DNA from: an uncultured Muribaculaceae bacterium
GTDB taxonomy: Bacteria; Bacteroidota; Bacteroidia; Bacteroidales; Muribaculaceae
Reading direction: 5' to 3'
Assembly: GCA_910579185.1 (NCBI GenBank)
Contig: CAJTTG010000006.1
Coordinates: 35,325 to 99,324, forward strand
Length of the DNA stretch: 64,000 nucleotides
The first letter of the stretch is position 1; each line of letters opens with the position of its first letter. Below the pieces are notes generated by a model. The model was not told the origin of the DNA and ran no database searches. It saw only the letters and a list, made by a program, of their open reading frames with translations. This document shows positions 1 to 6,376 of the stretch, piece by piece. A program made the translations under genes and the position numbers.

Positions 1-154
1 CAGGGAGCCATATAACCAACAGCTCCGGCGTTACTGACAGCCACCTCCGTATATATATTATATATATAGGAGAGAGTTGGAAGAGGGAGAGAGTGTTCAA
101 TAATTTAGCATAGCTAAATATTTCCCTATTCTGTTTTTTTGCAATGCTGACAAA

Positions 155-240
155 AACAAGTAGCGTTGGTCAGCCATAGTATTATCAAGTGGCGTAGGCT
201 GAACTGAGTGTTATCAAGTAGCGTAGGCAAAACTGGAGTG
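155..240 (+). repeat. Three imperfect direct repeats of about 29 bp
   Basis: The core atcaagtRgcgtaggc recurs as acaagtagcgttggtc (about 156-171), atcaagtggcgtaggc (184-199) and atcaagtagcgtaggc (213-228). Each core is followed by a diverged tail ending in a-g-t-g or similar. No associated gene is visible. Confidence 0.6.
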
Positions 241-351
241 AAACACGGACAACGCTGAAAACCTCGGCTACGAACAATCACTGCCACCGCCATATATCCC
301 TGCTACGCCATAATTGCAAATCACCCATGCCTGTCGGGATTGGTCGGGGTC

Positions 352-368
352 ACCGCACTCCGTGCGGT
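352..368. repeat. Extragenic hairpin, copy 1 (ACCGCAC-TCC-GTGCGGT)
   Basis: A perfect 7-bp inverted repeat with a TCC loop, preceded by tcggggtc. A second copy lies at 6016-6032, in the same context, with a compensated base pair. Base-pairing rather than primary sequence appears to be conserved. Confidence 0.65.
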
Positions 369-383
369 AGGCCGGAAGCATCA

Positions 384-415
384 GCAACGGGAGCCGTAAT
401 CATTTCCCCCGTTGC
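384..415. repeat. Inverted repeat GCAACGGG / CCCGTTGC
   Basis: Perfect 8-bp arms at 384-391 and 408-415 enclose a 16-nt loop, immediately before the palindrome at 427-438. It may be part of the same composite extragenic element. It has no T-run and no upstream gene, so it is not a clear terminator. Confidence 0.5.
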
Positions 416-528
416 CTGTAGGGACTGCGGCATGCCGCGTTCCGGATAATGTCAGAATAACACCCGGATAATCAACTTATTTGCACGGCTGGACGGGGTC
501 GGACGCGCCATGGCGCAGTCCCTACAGG
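416..528. repeat. Pair of inverted REP-like palindromes
   Basis: Positions 416-443 (ctgtagggact around GCGGCATGCCGC, core 427-438) recur in reverse complement at 501-528 around GCGCCATGGCGC (core 505-516). Each copy is itself a 12-bp palindrome. The one difference inside the core, G/C against C/G, is compensated, so each stays palindromic. This is the pattern of repetitive extragenic palindromes. Confidence 0.65.
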
Positions 529-579
529 AGAGTCCCCCGACAGGGCTGATGAATGTGGCGAGTGAAGCCGGACACAATC
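523..579 (+). repeat. Direct repeat, copy A
   Basis: About 55 bp matching 851-906 with few mismatches, including the shared run ccccgacagggctgatg followed by gaatg/gatgg and then ggcgagtgaagccgg. Copy A directly follows the palindrome at 505-516. Copy B follows a truncated version of the same flank (ggctggacgcgcca). Confidence 0.65.
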
Positions 580-656
580 GGTTGATGCGAATTATCGATG
601 AAATGATGAACTTGTATGTACCGTTAACAGGAATTGCCGTATAACTAATTATTTTG

Positions 657-664
657 TATATTTG
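657..664 (+). promoter_or_regulatory. TATATTTG -7 element
   Basis: Matches the Bacteroidetes TAnnTTTG consensus and lies 18 nt before the ATG of the small ORF at 683. The -33 element is not clear (a TTG occurs about 20 nt upstream). Confidence 0.5.
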
Positions 665-682
665 TGAAAAGAAGTCTACAGT

Positions 683-838
683 ATGGGCTTGATTTTATTC
701 ATAGGAGTTGTTATCCTGATGCTATCGCTGATACCGACATCCGGATGCAAGGTGGAACGCAAGTCGTACACTCGTAGTTCGCGCTCCAAAGTCCTGCCGT
801 GGCTTGATAAGAAACGCAGGAAAAAACATTCCAGATAA
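683..838 (+). CDS. Possible small membrane peptide (51 aa)
   Basis: The ORF begins MGLILFIGVVILMLSLIP, a hydrophobic segment of about 18 residues, followed by TSGC and then a very basic tail rich in Lys and Arg that ends KKRRKKHSR. The TSGC could be a weak lipobox, or the segment may be a single membrane anchor. The start is supported only by the TATATTTG promoter 18 nt upstream. It sits among extragenic repeats, and copy B of the direct repeat begins just after its stop. I recognise no family. It could be a chance ORF, although the hydrophobic-then-basic layout is typical of real small membrane proteins. Confidence 0.4.
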   Translation: MGLILFIGVVILMLSLIPTSGCKVERKSYTRSSRSKVLPWLDKKRRKKHSR

Positions 839-850
839 GGCTGGACGCGC

Positions 851-906
851 CACAGGGGAGCCCCCGACAGGGCTGATGGATGGGGCGAGTGAAGCCGGAT
901 GCAAAT
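851..906 (+). repeat. Direct repeat, copy B
   Basis: Second copy of the element at 523-579, beginning 12 nt after the stop of the 51-codon ORF. It is followed by another fragment of the family (gcaaatcaccaatgcggcagtcccgacaggg, about 901-931). Confidence 0.65.
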
Positions 907-964
907 CACCAATGCGGCAGTCCCGACAGGGTGGTTGTGCTTTAGTCATTTTATTCGCGTTATT

Positions 965-1022
965 CACTTTAGTCATGTTAGTCATGGTGACTAAAGTGAC
1001 TAAGGTGACTAAGGTGACTGAG
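965..1022. repeat. Heptamer/nonamer minisatellite with inverted repeat
   Basis: Four tandem nonamers gtgactaaa, gtgactaag, gtgactaag and gtgactgag occupy 987-1022. Their reverse complement precedes them, so 965-975 (CACTTTAGTCA) and 988-998 (TGACTAAAGTG) form a perfect 11-bp stem. The repeat lies just downstream of the minus-strand ZIP gene (stop at 1043) and could act as its 3' structure. Confidence 0.7.
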
Positions 1023-1042
1023 GGATGTGGATGGGGGTGGGG

Positions 1043-1807
1043 TCAGTCGGTGAGCTGGCATATGATCAGCAGGAGCATCACGCCGGCTACCAGGGCGTAG
1101 GTGGCTTGTTTCTGGAATCCGTGGGCGTGGGTTTCGGGTATCATCTCGTCGGAGAGGACGTAGAGCATGGCACCGCCGGCGAGGCCGAGCAGGAAGGGGA
1201 GCAGGGCTGTGGATATGCCGCCGATGCAATAGCCTGTGTAGGCTCCGGCAATCTCGATGGCGGCGATGGCGAGTGCCACCATCATGGTGCGCAGACGGCT
1301 TACGCCGATCAGGAGCAGCGGAGTGACCACAACAAGGCCTTCTGGGATGTTTTGCAGGGCTATGGAGATGGTGACGGCCCATGCGTTGTCAATGTCGTGG
1401 CCGTCGAATGTGATGCCTGTTGCCATGCCTTCGGGAAATTTGTGGATGGCGATGGCGGTGACAAAGAGCAGTACGCTGCCTGTGGTGCGGTTGCCGGCAG
1501 GGTGGCTTTCCATCTCTCCGAGTCCGGTCAGCGAATGGAGGTGGGGTGTCAGAATGTCGATGTAGCTGATCAGGACCACCCCGGCAGCGACTCCGGCGGC
1601 CACTTGCCACCATCCGCTGTTGCCGGCGGTCTCGAGTCCTTCGAGGATGAGGCATACGATGGCGGCTCCGAGCATCATTCCGGCGCAGAAGCCGAGGAAG
1701 ATATCGTTGAGCTTATGGGGGATCCGGCGGAAGAAGAATCCGACCAGCGATCCCAGTAGTGAGGCGGCACCCAGTGCGAGCGCGCTAATTGTTATATCGG
1801 ACATCAT
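1043..1807 (-). CDS. ZIP family divalent metal transporter
   Basis: An inner-membrane protein of 254 residues with about eight hydrophobic segments. It has the two ZIP hallmark motifs, HKFPEG in the fourth segment and QNIPEG in the fifth, which line the metal path in ZupT-like importers of zinc, iron or manganese. A second HAH-type cluster (ETHAHG) lies near the C-terminus. Length fits the short bacterial ZIP class. The start may be the first or second of two adjacent ATGs (1807 or 1804). A TAACTTTG promoter on the same strand ends only 8 nt before the ATG, so the mRNA is nearly leaderless. It is divergent from the FecCD-type importer at 1927, and a shared metal-responsive regulator is conceivable but no clear operator is seen. 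The substrate metal cannot be told from sequence. Confidence 0.85.
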   Translation of the reverse strand: MMSDITISALALGAASLLGSLVGFFFRRIPHKLNDIFLGFCAGMMLGAAIVCLILEGLETAGNSGWWQVAAGVAAGVVLISYIDILTPHLHSLTGLGEMESHPAGNRTTGSVLLFVTAIAIHKFPEGMATGITFDGHDIDNAWAVTISIALQNIPEGLVVVTPLLLIGVSRLRTMMVALAIAAIEIAGAYTGYCIGGISTALLPFLLGLAGGAMLYVLSDEMIPETHAHGFQKQATYALVAGVMLLLIICQLTD

Positions 1808-1815
1808 AGTGTTGG

Positions 1816-1823
1816 CAAAGTTA
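1816..1823 (-). promoter_or_regulatory. TAACTTTG -7 element of the ZIP gene
   Basis: Read on the minus strand this is TAACTTTG, 8 nt before the ATG at 1807. Confidence 0.6.
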
Positions 1824-1912
1824 ATGATTCGACATCGTTAAAACGGAAGTCAGGCCATAAATGTTGCGTGAAATCTTGCGACGGCATGTTTCGCTGTGTT
1901 GAAAAAAAATGC

Positions 1913-1920
1913 TACATTTG
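1913..1920 (+). promoter_or_regulatory. TACATTTG -7 element of the ABC importer
   Basis: Matches TAnnTTTG and ends 6 nt before the ATG at 1927. Any start at 1909 would place the promoter inside the gene, so 1927 is preferred and the mRNA is probably leaderless. Confidence 0.6.
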
Positions 1921-1926
1921 CCGGCG

Positions 1927-2961
1927 ATGAAGCAATGGCGCGAGCGGAGAGTTGCAATGGCGATGGCGGTGATGGCTGCCGTCGCTCTGCTGTGTGCTGC
2001 CGGATGTCTGCTGACGGGGTCGGTAGATATCCCGGCTGCCGACGTGTGGGGTGCCATGACCGGCGGCGACGTTGCCAAGGGTACATGGCGTGTCATCGTG
2101 ACGGAGACCCGTGTGCCTATGATGCTGACGGCGGCTGTGGCCGGAGCGTCGCTTGCCGTGGCCGGACTGTTGCTGCAGACCTGCTTCAACAATCCTCTGG
2201 CCGGTCCGTCGATACTGGGCATCTCGTCCGGGGCATCGCTGGGTGTGGCTATCGTTGTGCTCGCATTCGGCGGCATGGTGGCCGAGCAGTGGGGGCAGTA
2301 CCTCAATGTGGTGATCGGAGCCATAGCCGGAGCTGCCGTCGTGCTGGGACTTCTCATGCTGATGGCGAGGGTGGTCCGATCGGCGGCCATGCTGCTTATC
2401 GTCGGGATCCTTGTGGGCTATTTCGCCTCGTCGGGGATCTCCCTGCTCAACTACTATTCCACGCAGGAGAGCGTCTATTCGTTCACTATATGGGGGCTCG
2501 GCTCCTTTGCCGGAGGCTCATCGGGGCGAGTGCTGGCGTTTGTGTGTTTCGGACTGCCGGTGGTGGCAGTCGCGATGCTGTTCGTCAAGCCCCTTAACGC
2601 CATGCTGCTTGGCGAGCGTTATGCCGCCAGCCTCGGCATCGACATGCGCCGCACGCGTCTGCTGCTGCTCATAGTCTCTGGATTGCTCACCGCCGCCGTG
2701 ACGGCCTTCTGCGGCCCGATCGGTTTTCTGGGGCTTATCGTGCCCCATATATCCCGGATGATGCTCCGCACCTCCAACCATGCCGTGCTGCTTCCTGCCA
2801 CGGCTCTCTGCGGCGCGGCCACGGCGTTGCTATGTGCCTATATCTCCGTGGCGGCAGGTCGCGGTGGGGTAGTGCCTATCAATGCCATAACCCCGGTGAT
2901 CGGAGTGCCAGTGATAATCTACGTTATTCTCAACCGCAAAAAGCTTCACTATTTTGACTGA
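1927..2961 (+). CDS. FecCD/BtuC-type ABC transporter permease
   Basis: An inner-membrane permease of 344 residues in the iron-siderophore, haem and cobalamin importer family. The chain is hydrophobic throughout with about ten membrane segments. It has typical FecCD signatures: an NPLAGPSILGISSGA stretch after the third segment, and GPIGFLGLIVPHI(S)R near residues 260-275, the cytoplasmic loop that contacts the ATPase. The start at 1927 was chosen because the TACATTTG promoter lies immediately upstream. It is followed by its ATPase partner with an 8-nt overlap. No periplasmic binding protein or TonB receptor is adjacent, so the ligand is unknown. Confidence 0.9.
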   Translation: MKQWRERRVAMAMAVMAAVALLCAAGCLLTGSVDIPAADVWGAMTGGDVAKGTWRVIVTETRVPMMLTAAVAGASLAVAGLLLQTCFNNPLAGPSILGISSGASLGVAIVVLAFGGMVAEQWGQYLNVVIGAIAGAAVVLGLLMLMARVVRSAAMLLIVGILVGYFASSGISLLNYYSTQESVYSFTIWGLGSFAGGSSGRVLAFVCFGLPVVAVAMLFVKPLNAMLLGERYAASLGIDMRRTRLLLLIVSGLLTAAVTAFCGPIGFLGLIVPHISRMMLRTSNHAVLLPATALCGAATALLCAYISVAAGRGGVVPINAITPVIGVPVIIYVILNRKKLHYFD

Positions 2962-3766
2962 CGACATTCAGGATACGGCTCTCGCCCCGGCACTCTCGGC
3001 CAGGGGGCTCGTCATAGGCTACCGCGATGGACGGCGACCGGCCGTGGAAGTGGCCACCGGGATCGACGTCTATCTGCCGCAGGGATCGGTGACCTGTCTG
3101 CTGGGTCCCAACGGAGCCGGAAAGTCCACGCTACTGCGCACTATCTCCGGTCAGCAGCGCCCCCTGGCCGGCGAGATCCTCGTGGGTGGCAGCCCTTTGG
3201 AGGCAATGAGCCTTGGCGAGGTGGCACGCCGGATGAGCGTGGTCTACACGGATCGCACCAATGCCGGAGCCTTGACCGTGAGAGAGGCCGTGGGGCTTGG
3301 CCGCCAACCCTACACCGGGTTCTTCGGGCGGTTGTCCGACGGCGACCGGCAGATCGTGGACGAGAGCATCCGAGCCGTCGGCGTGGAGGCGCTGGCCCGT
3401 CGCCACATGGCAACGCTCAGCGACGGCGAACGTCAGAAAGTGATGATAGCCCGTGCCCTCGCGCAGCGCACACCGGTGATGATCCTCGACGAGCCGACCT
3501 CGTTTCTCGACGTGGCGAGCCGTCTGGAGATCATGGAACTGCTCCGGATGCTGGCACGCGATTTCAATACGGCAGTTCTGCTGAGCACCCACGATGTGGC
3601 CTCGGCGCTGACCGTGGCCTCGCGCCTGTGGCTCATGCCCGGCAACCGGAGGCTGATAGCCGGAACCACAGATACGCTCCTGGCCGACGGCAGCCTTCCC
3701 TCGCTGTTTGCCGGACGCAATGTGAGATTCGATGCCGTGGCCATGGACTTCCGGCTCGGTCAGTGA
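2954..3766 (+). CDS. ABC transporter ATP-binding protein (FepC/BtuD type)
   Basis: The ATPase partner of the upstream FecCD permease, 270 residues if translation begins at the TTG at 2954, which overlaps the permease stop by 8 nt. It has Walker A GPNGAGKST (about 51-59), the ABC signature LSDGE (155-159), Walker B VMILDE (175-180) and the H-loop in STHD. Order and overlap suggest translational coupling. The last 70 residues after the H-loop are the usual short C-terminal part of this class. The start codon is uncertain since no ATG lies close to the expected position. It energises uptake of an iron complex, haem or corrinoid. Confidence 0.88.
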   Translation: MTDDIQDTALAPALSARGLVIGYRDGRRPAVEVATGIDVYLPQGSVTCLLGPNGAGKSTLLRTISGQQRPLAGEILVGGSPLEAMSLGEVARRMSVVYTDRTNAGALTVREAVGLGRQPYTGFFGRLSDGDRQIVDESIRAVGVEALARRHMATLSDGERQKVMIARALAQRTPVMILDEPTSFLDVASRLEIMELLRMLARDFNTAVLLSTHDVASALTVASRLWLMPGNRRLIAGTTDTLLADGSLPSLFAGRNVRFDAVAMDFRLGQ

Positions 3767-3810
3767 CGGGGATTCGGAGTGTTATGTTTTGTTAATTAAT
3801 CATTGTTTCG

Positions 3811-3818
3811 TATCTTTG
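3811..3818 (+). promoter_or_regulatory. TATCTTTG promoter with upstream TTTTG
   Basis: TATCTTTG with TTTTG at 3787-3791 gives about 19-nt spacing, as in Bacteroidetes -33/-7 promoters. The element ends 7 nt before the ATG at 3826. Confidence 0.65.
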
Positions 3819-3825
3819 CCGGGCA

Positions 3826-4794
3826 ATGGAACCGAAAAAAGCACTGTTGATCATCAATCCAATATCCGGGACAGGCCGCAAACAGGGGCTTGACCGGCGT
3901 GTCGCCGACCATCTCGCCCATGCCGGGATCTCGGTCGACACGGCTCTGACCCGTGGAGCCGGCGATGCCACGATGCTTGCCGGCAATGCCGCCCTGCACG
4001 GATACGACATTGTAATTGCCGCCGGAGGCGACGGAACCGTCAACGAAACGGCCATGGCCCTCTGCAACACGGGAGTGACACTCGGCATAATCCCCTGCGG
4101 ATCAGGCAACGGGCTTGCAAGACACCTGAACATTCCGGTCGACATACGGTCGTCGCTCGACGTGATAGCCGCCGGACGCAGCGAGATATGCGACAACGGC
4201 GAGGCCAACGGACGCAAATTCTTCTGCACATTCGGCATGGGCTTCGATGCCACCGTAGGTCACAAGTTCGCTCAGTCGAAGCAACGCGGACTGATGACCT
4301 ATCTGAGCACGACGTTTTCGGAATACCGCAACTACGTGCCTGAGGAATATGAGATCACAGCCAACGGCCAGGTGCTGACCGAAAGGGCTTTCGTGGTCGC
4401 CGTCTGCAACGCCTCGCAATATGGCAACAACGCCTATATAGCCCCCCATGCCTCGATCAACGACGGACTGCTCGACGTGACCATAATCCATTACGGCAAT
4501 AAGCTGACAACCGCGCTCGTGGGCATAGACCTGATGGCCGGCACCATAGAGAAAAACATGCTCATCAATACTTTCCGCGCCGACTCGCTGCGCATACGCC
4601 GCCGTCAGGCCGGTGCCGTTCACCTCGACGGAGAGCCAATGATGCTCCCCGACACCATCGACATCCGTTGCAACAAGCATTCCCTGTCCGTGTTCACCCC
4701 CGGACCTGACGCGGAGATACGCCCCCTGCTGACACCGATGATGGCAATGGTCAACGGGATCGGAACAACTCTGCGCTCCCTTATCCGCAAATAA
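3826..4794 (+). CDS. Diacylglycerol kinase-family lipid kinase (YegS/DgkB-like)
   Basis: A 322-residue soluble kinase of the DAGK catalytic family. It transfers phosphate from ATP to a lipid alcohol such as diacylglycerol or a sphingoid base. Visible motifs are NPISGTG (11-17), the nucleotide-binding GGDGTVNE (67-74) and GSGNGLAR (92-99). The second half carries the family's beta-sandwich with the HLDGEP motif. Bacteroidales make sphingolipids, so a sphingoid or ceramide-like substrate is possible, but this is inference. It is a single gene with its own near-leaderless promoter, between the ABC importer and ychF. Confidence 0.85.
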   Translation: MEPKKALLIINPISGTGRKQGLDRRVADHLAHAGISVDTALTRGAGDATMLAGNAALHGYDIVIAAGGDGTVNETAMALCNTGVTLGIIPCGSGNGLARHLNIPVDIRSSLDVIAAGRSEICDNGEANGRKFFCTFGMGFDATVGHKFAQSKQRGLMTYLSTTFSEYRNYVPEEYEITANGQVLTERAFVVAVCNASQYGNNAYIAPHASINDGLLDVTIIHYGNKLTTALVGIDLMAGTIEKNMLINTFRADSLRIRRRQAGAVHLDGEPMMLPDTIDIRCNKHSLSVFTPGPDAEIRPLLTPMMAMVNGIGTTLRSLIRK

Positions 4795-4848
4795 CCCCTG
4801 CCGCGCATCTGCAACAAGGCTATTTTTTGAAATGCCGCCATTATTTGC

Positions 4849-4856
4849 TACCTTTG
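4849..4856 (+). promoter_or_regulatory. TACCTTTG -7 element of ychF
   Basis: TAnnTTTG element about 42 nt before the ychF ATG. Confidence 0.6.
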
Positions 4857-4897
4857 CCTAACTTTTTAGTAACGAACCAGATCATACATTAAATATT

Positions 4898-6001
4898 ATG
4901 GCATTACAATGCGGTATTGTCGGACTGCCCAATGTAGGCAAGTCGACCCTTTTCAACTGTCTGTCAAACGCTAAGGCGCAGTCGGCCAACTTCCCCTTCT
5001 GCACCATAGAGCCTAATGTGGGAGTCATCACCGTCCCCGACGACCGCCTGACACGCCTTGTCGAGATGTGCAATCCGCGAAGCGTCGTTCCGGCCACGGT
5101 GGAGATCGTCGACATCGCCGGACTGGTCAAAGGCGCTAGCAAAGGCGAAGGCCTCGGCAACAAGTTTCTGGCCAATATCCGCGAGACAGATGCCATTATC
5201 CACGTGTTGCGTTGCTTCGACGACGATAATATAACCCATGTCGACGGCACGGTGGATCCCGTCCGCGACAAGGAGATCATCGACTATGAGCTGCTGATCA
5301 AGGATCTCGAGACCGTCGAGAGCCGCATTGCAAAGACGCAGAAACAAGCCCAGACAGGCGGCGACAAGGTGGCCAAGATGCAATATGAAGTGCTCGTGAA
5401 ATACCAGGAAGCCCTGCAGCGCGGTCTGCCGGCGCGATCGGTAGAGATCGAGACCCCCGACGAACAGAAATTCGCACGCGAGCTGTTCCTGCTTACAAAC
5501 AAACCGGTGCTCTACGTCTGCAACGTCGACGATGCCTCGGCAGCCACCGGAAATGCCTACGTGGAAGCCGTCCGTGAGGCCGTCAAGGGGGAGAACGCGC
5601 AGATACTCATAGTGGCCGCACAGACCGAGGCCGAGATCGCCGAGCTTGAAACCTTCGAGGACCGCAAGGAATTTCTCGAATCAATAGGGCTGGAGGAATC
5701 GGGCGTGTCGCGACTGATACGTTCCGCCTACGCTCTGCTCGATCTCCAGACATTCTTCACTGCCGGAGAGGACGAGGTCAGGGCATGGACATTCATGCGA
5801 GGCAGCAAAGCTCCGAAATGTGCCGGAATCATCCACACCGACTTCGAGAAAGGATTCATCCGCGCCGAGGTGATCAAATACGACGACTATGTCACCCTCG
5901 GAAGCGAGGCCGCCGTCCGTGCAGCCGGAAAAATGAACATCGAGGGCAAAGAATACGTGGCGCAGGACGGCGACATAATGCACTTCCTCTTCAACGTCTG
6001 A
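4898..6001 (+). CDS. ychF: Redox-regulated ATPase YchF
   Basis: An Obg-family P-loop protein of 367 residues, the standard YchF/Ola1 length. It has GLPNVGKST (9-17), the NFPFCTIEPN switch I region, DIAGLVKGASKGEGLGN as the G3 region, a coiled-coil insertion (about 130-200), and a C-terminal TGS domain ending DIMHFLFNV. YchF prefers ATP to GTP, binds ribosomes and is linked to oxidative stress responses. It is monocistronic, with a TACCTTTG promoter upstream. A REP-like hairpin copy lies 15 nt after the stop. Confidence 0.97.
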   Translation: MALQCGIVGLPNVGKSTLFNCLSNAKAQSANFPFCTIEPNVGVITVPDDRLTRLVEMCNPRSVVPATVEIVDIAGLVKGASKGEGLGNKFLANIRETDAIIHVLRCFDDDNITHVDGTVDPVRDKEIIDYELLIKDLETVESRIAKTQKQAQTGGDKVAKMQYEVLVKYQEALQRGLPARSVEIETPDEQKFARELFLLTNKPVLYVCNVDDASAATGNAYVEAVREAVKGENAQILIVAAQTEAEIAELETFEDRKEFLESIGLEESGVSRLIRSAYALLDLQTFFTAGEDEVRAWTFMRGSKAPKCAGIIHTDFEKGFIRAEVIKYDDYVTLGSEAAVRAAGKMNIEGKEYVAQDGDIMHFLFNV

Positions 6002-6015
6002 TCCTTCTCGGGGTC

Positions 6016-6032
6016 ACAGCACTCCGTGCTGT
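6016..6032. repeat. Extragenic hairpin, copy 2 (ACAGCAC-TCC-GTGCTGT)
   Basis: Second copy of the 352-368 hairpin, with the same tcggggtc lead-in and the same TCC loop. A C-G pair is replaced by A-T, so the stem stays perfect. It lies just after ychF and could serve as its 3' structure. Confidence 0.65.
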
Positions 6033-6157
6033 AGAACCGTCATCTTATGAGCCGATACCCGGTAGGCGTCTCGGAGATCCGCCACCCCGATCTAAGGAGC
6101 ATCCTCTTAGCACCTATGGTTACTCTTGGTGAACTATCGGAGAACCGGCAAATGACA

Positions 6158-6194
6158 AGGACGGTGTGCCGCTTTTGTGCCGACACACCGCCCT
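6158..6194. terminator. Strong hairpin between ychF and recQ
   Basis: AGGaCGGTGTGCCG (6158-6171) pairs with CGACACACCGcCCT (6181-6194), with a 9-nt loop, one mismatch and one wobble. Outer CGGCA/TGCCG arms can extend it. Lying between convergent ychF and recQ, it may end transcription, although no good T-run follows. Apart from this and the ATCGAAG/CTTCGAT pair at 6277-6301, I see nothing in 6033-6376. Confidence 0.4.
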
Positions 6195-6376
6195 GCCGTT
6201 TCAACTATTTATTTATGAGAGCCTTATAGACTAATAATCACTATCCGTCAATAAGGACGAGGGATGTTGTTATATGATCGAAGTCTTATTCTTGCTTCGA
6301 TAGTAGAACAAATGGGGGCTGGCATAGTCGCATGCCTGTCAGCTAAAAGAGATTAAAAAGTGTGAACCGTGGGCAT

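Larger units (their letters stand above)
1..640. other. Gene-poor region with several repeat families
   Basis: I see no convincing coding sequence here. The stretch holds an AT-rich dinucleotide-like run (about 48-69), three imperfect direct repeats (155-240), three separate palindromic elements and one arm of a direct repeat, each listed separately. Short blocks recur in shuffled order further on (for example gcaaatcaccCatgc at 316-330 and a one-mismatch copy at 901-915), so the region looks like a mosaic of extragenic repeats. Confidence 0.6.

Noticed and set aside
1025..1759. Long plus-strand frame of 244 codons opposite the ZIP gene
   Set aside because: It is the antisense shadow of a clear ZIP transporter; its translation is low-complexity Gly/Asp-rich with no motifs.
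1909..1926. Earlier ATG for the FecCD permease
   Set aside because: It would include the TACATTTG promoter within the gene.
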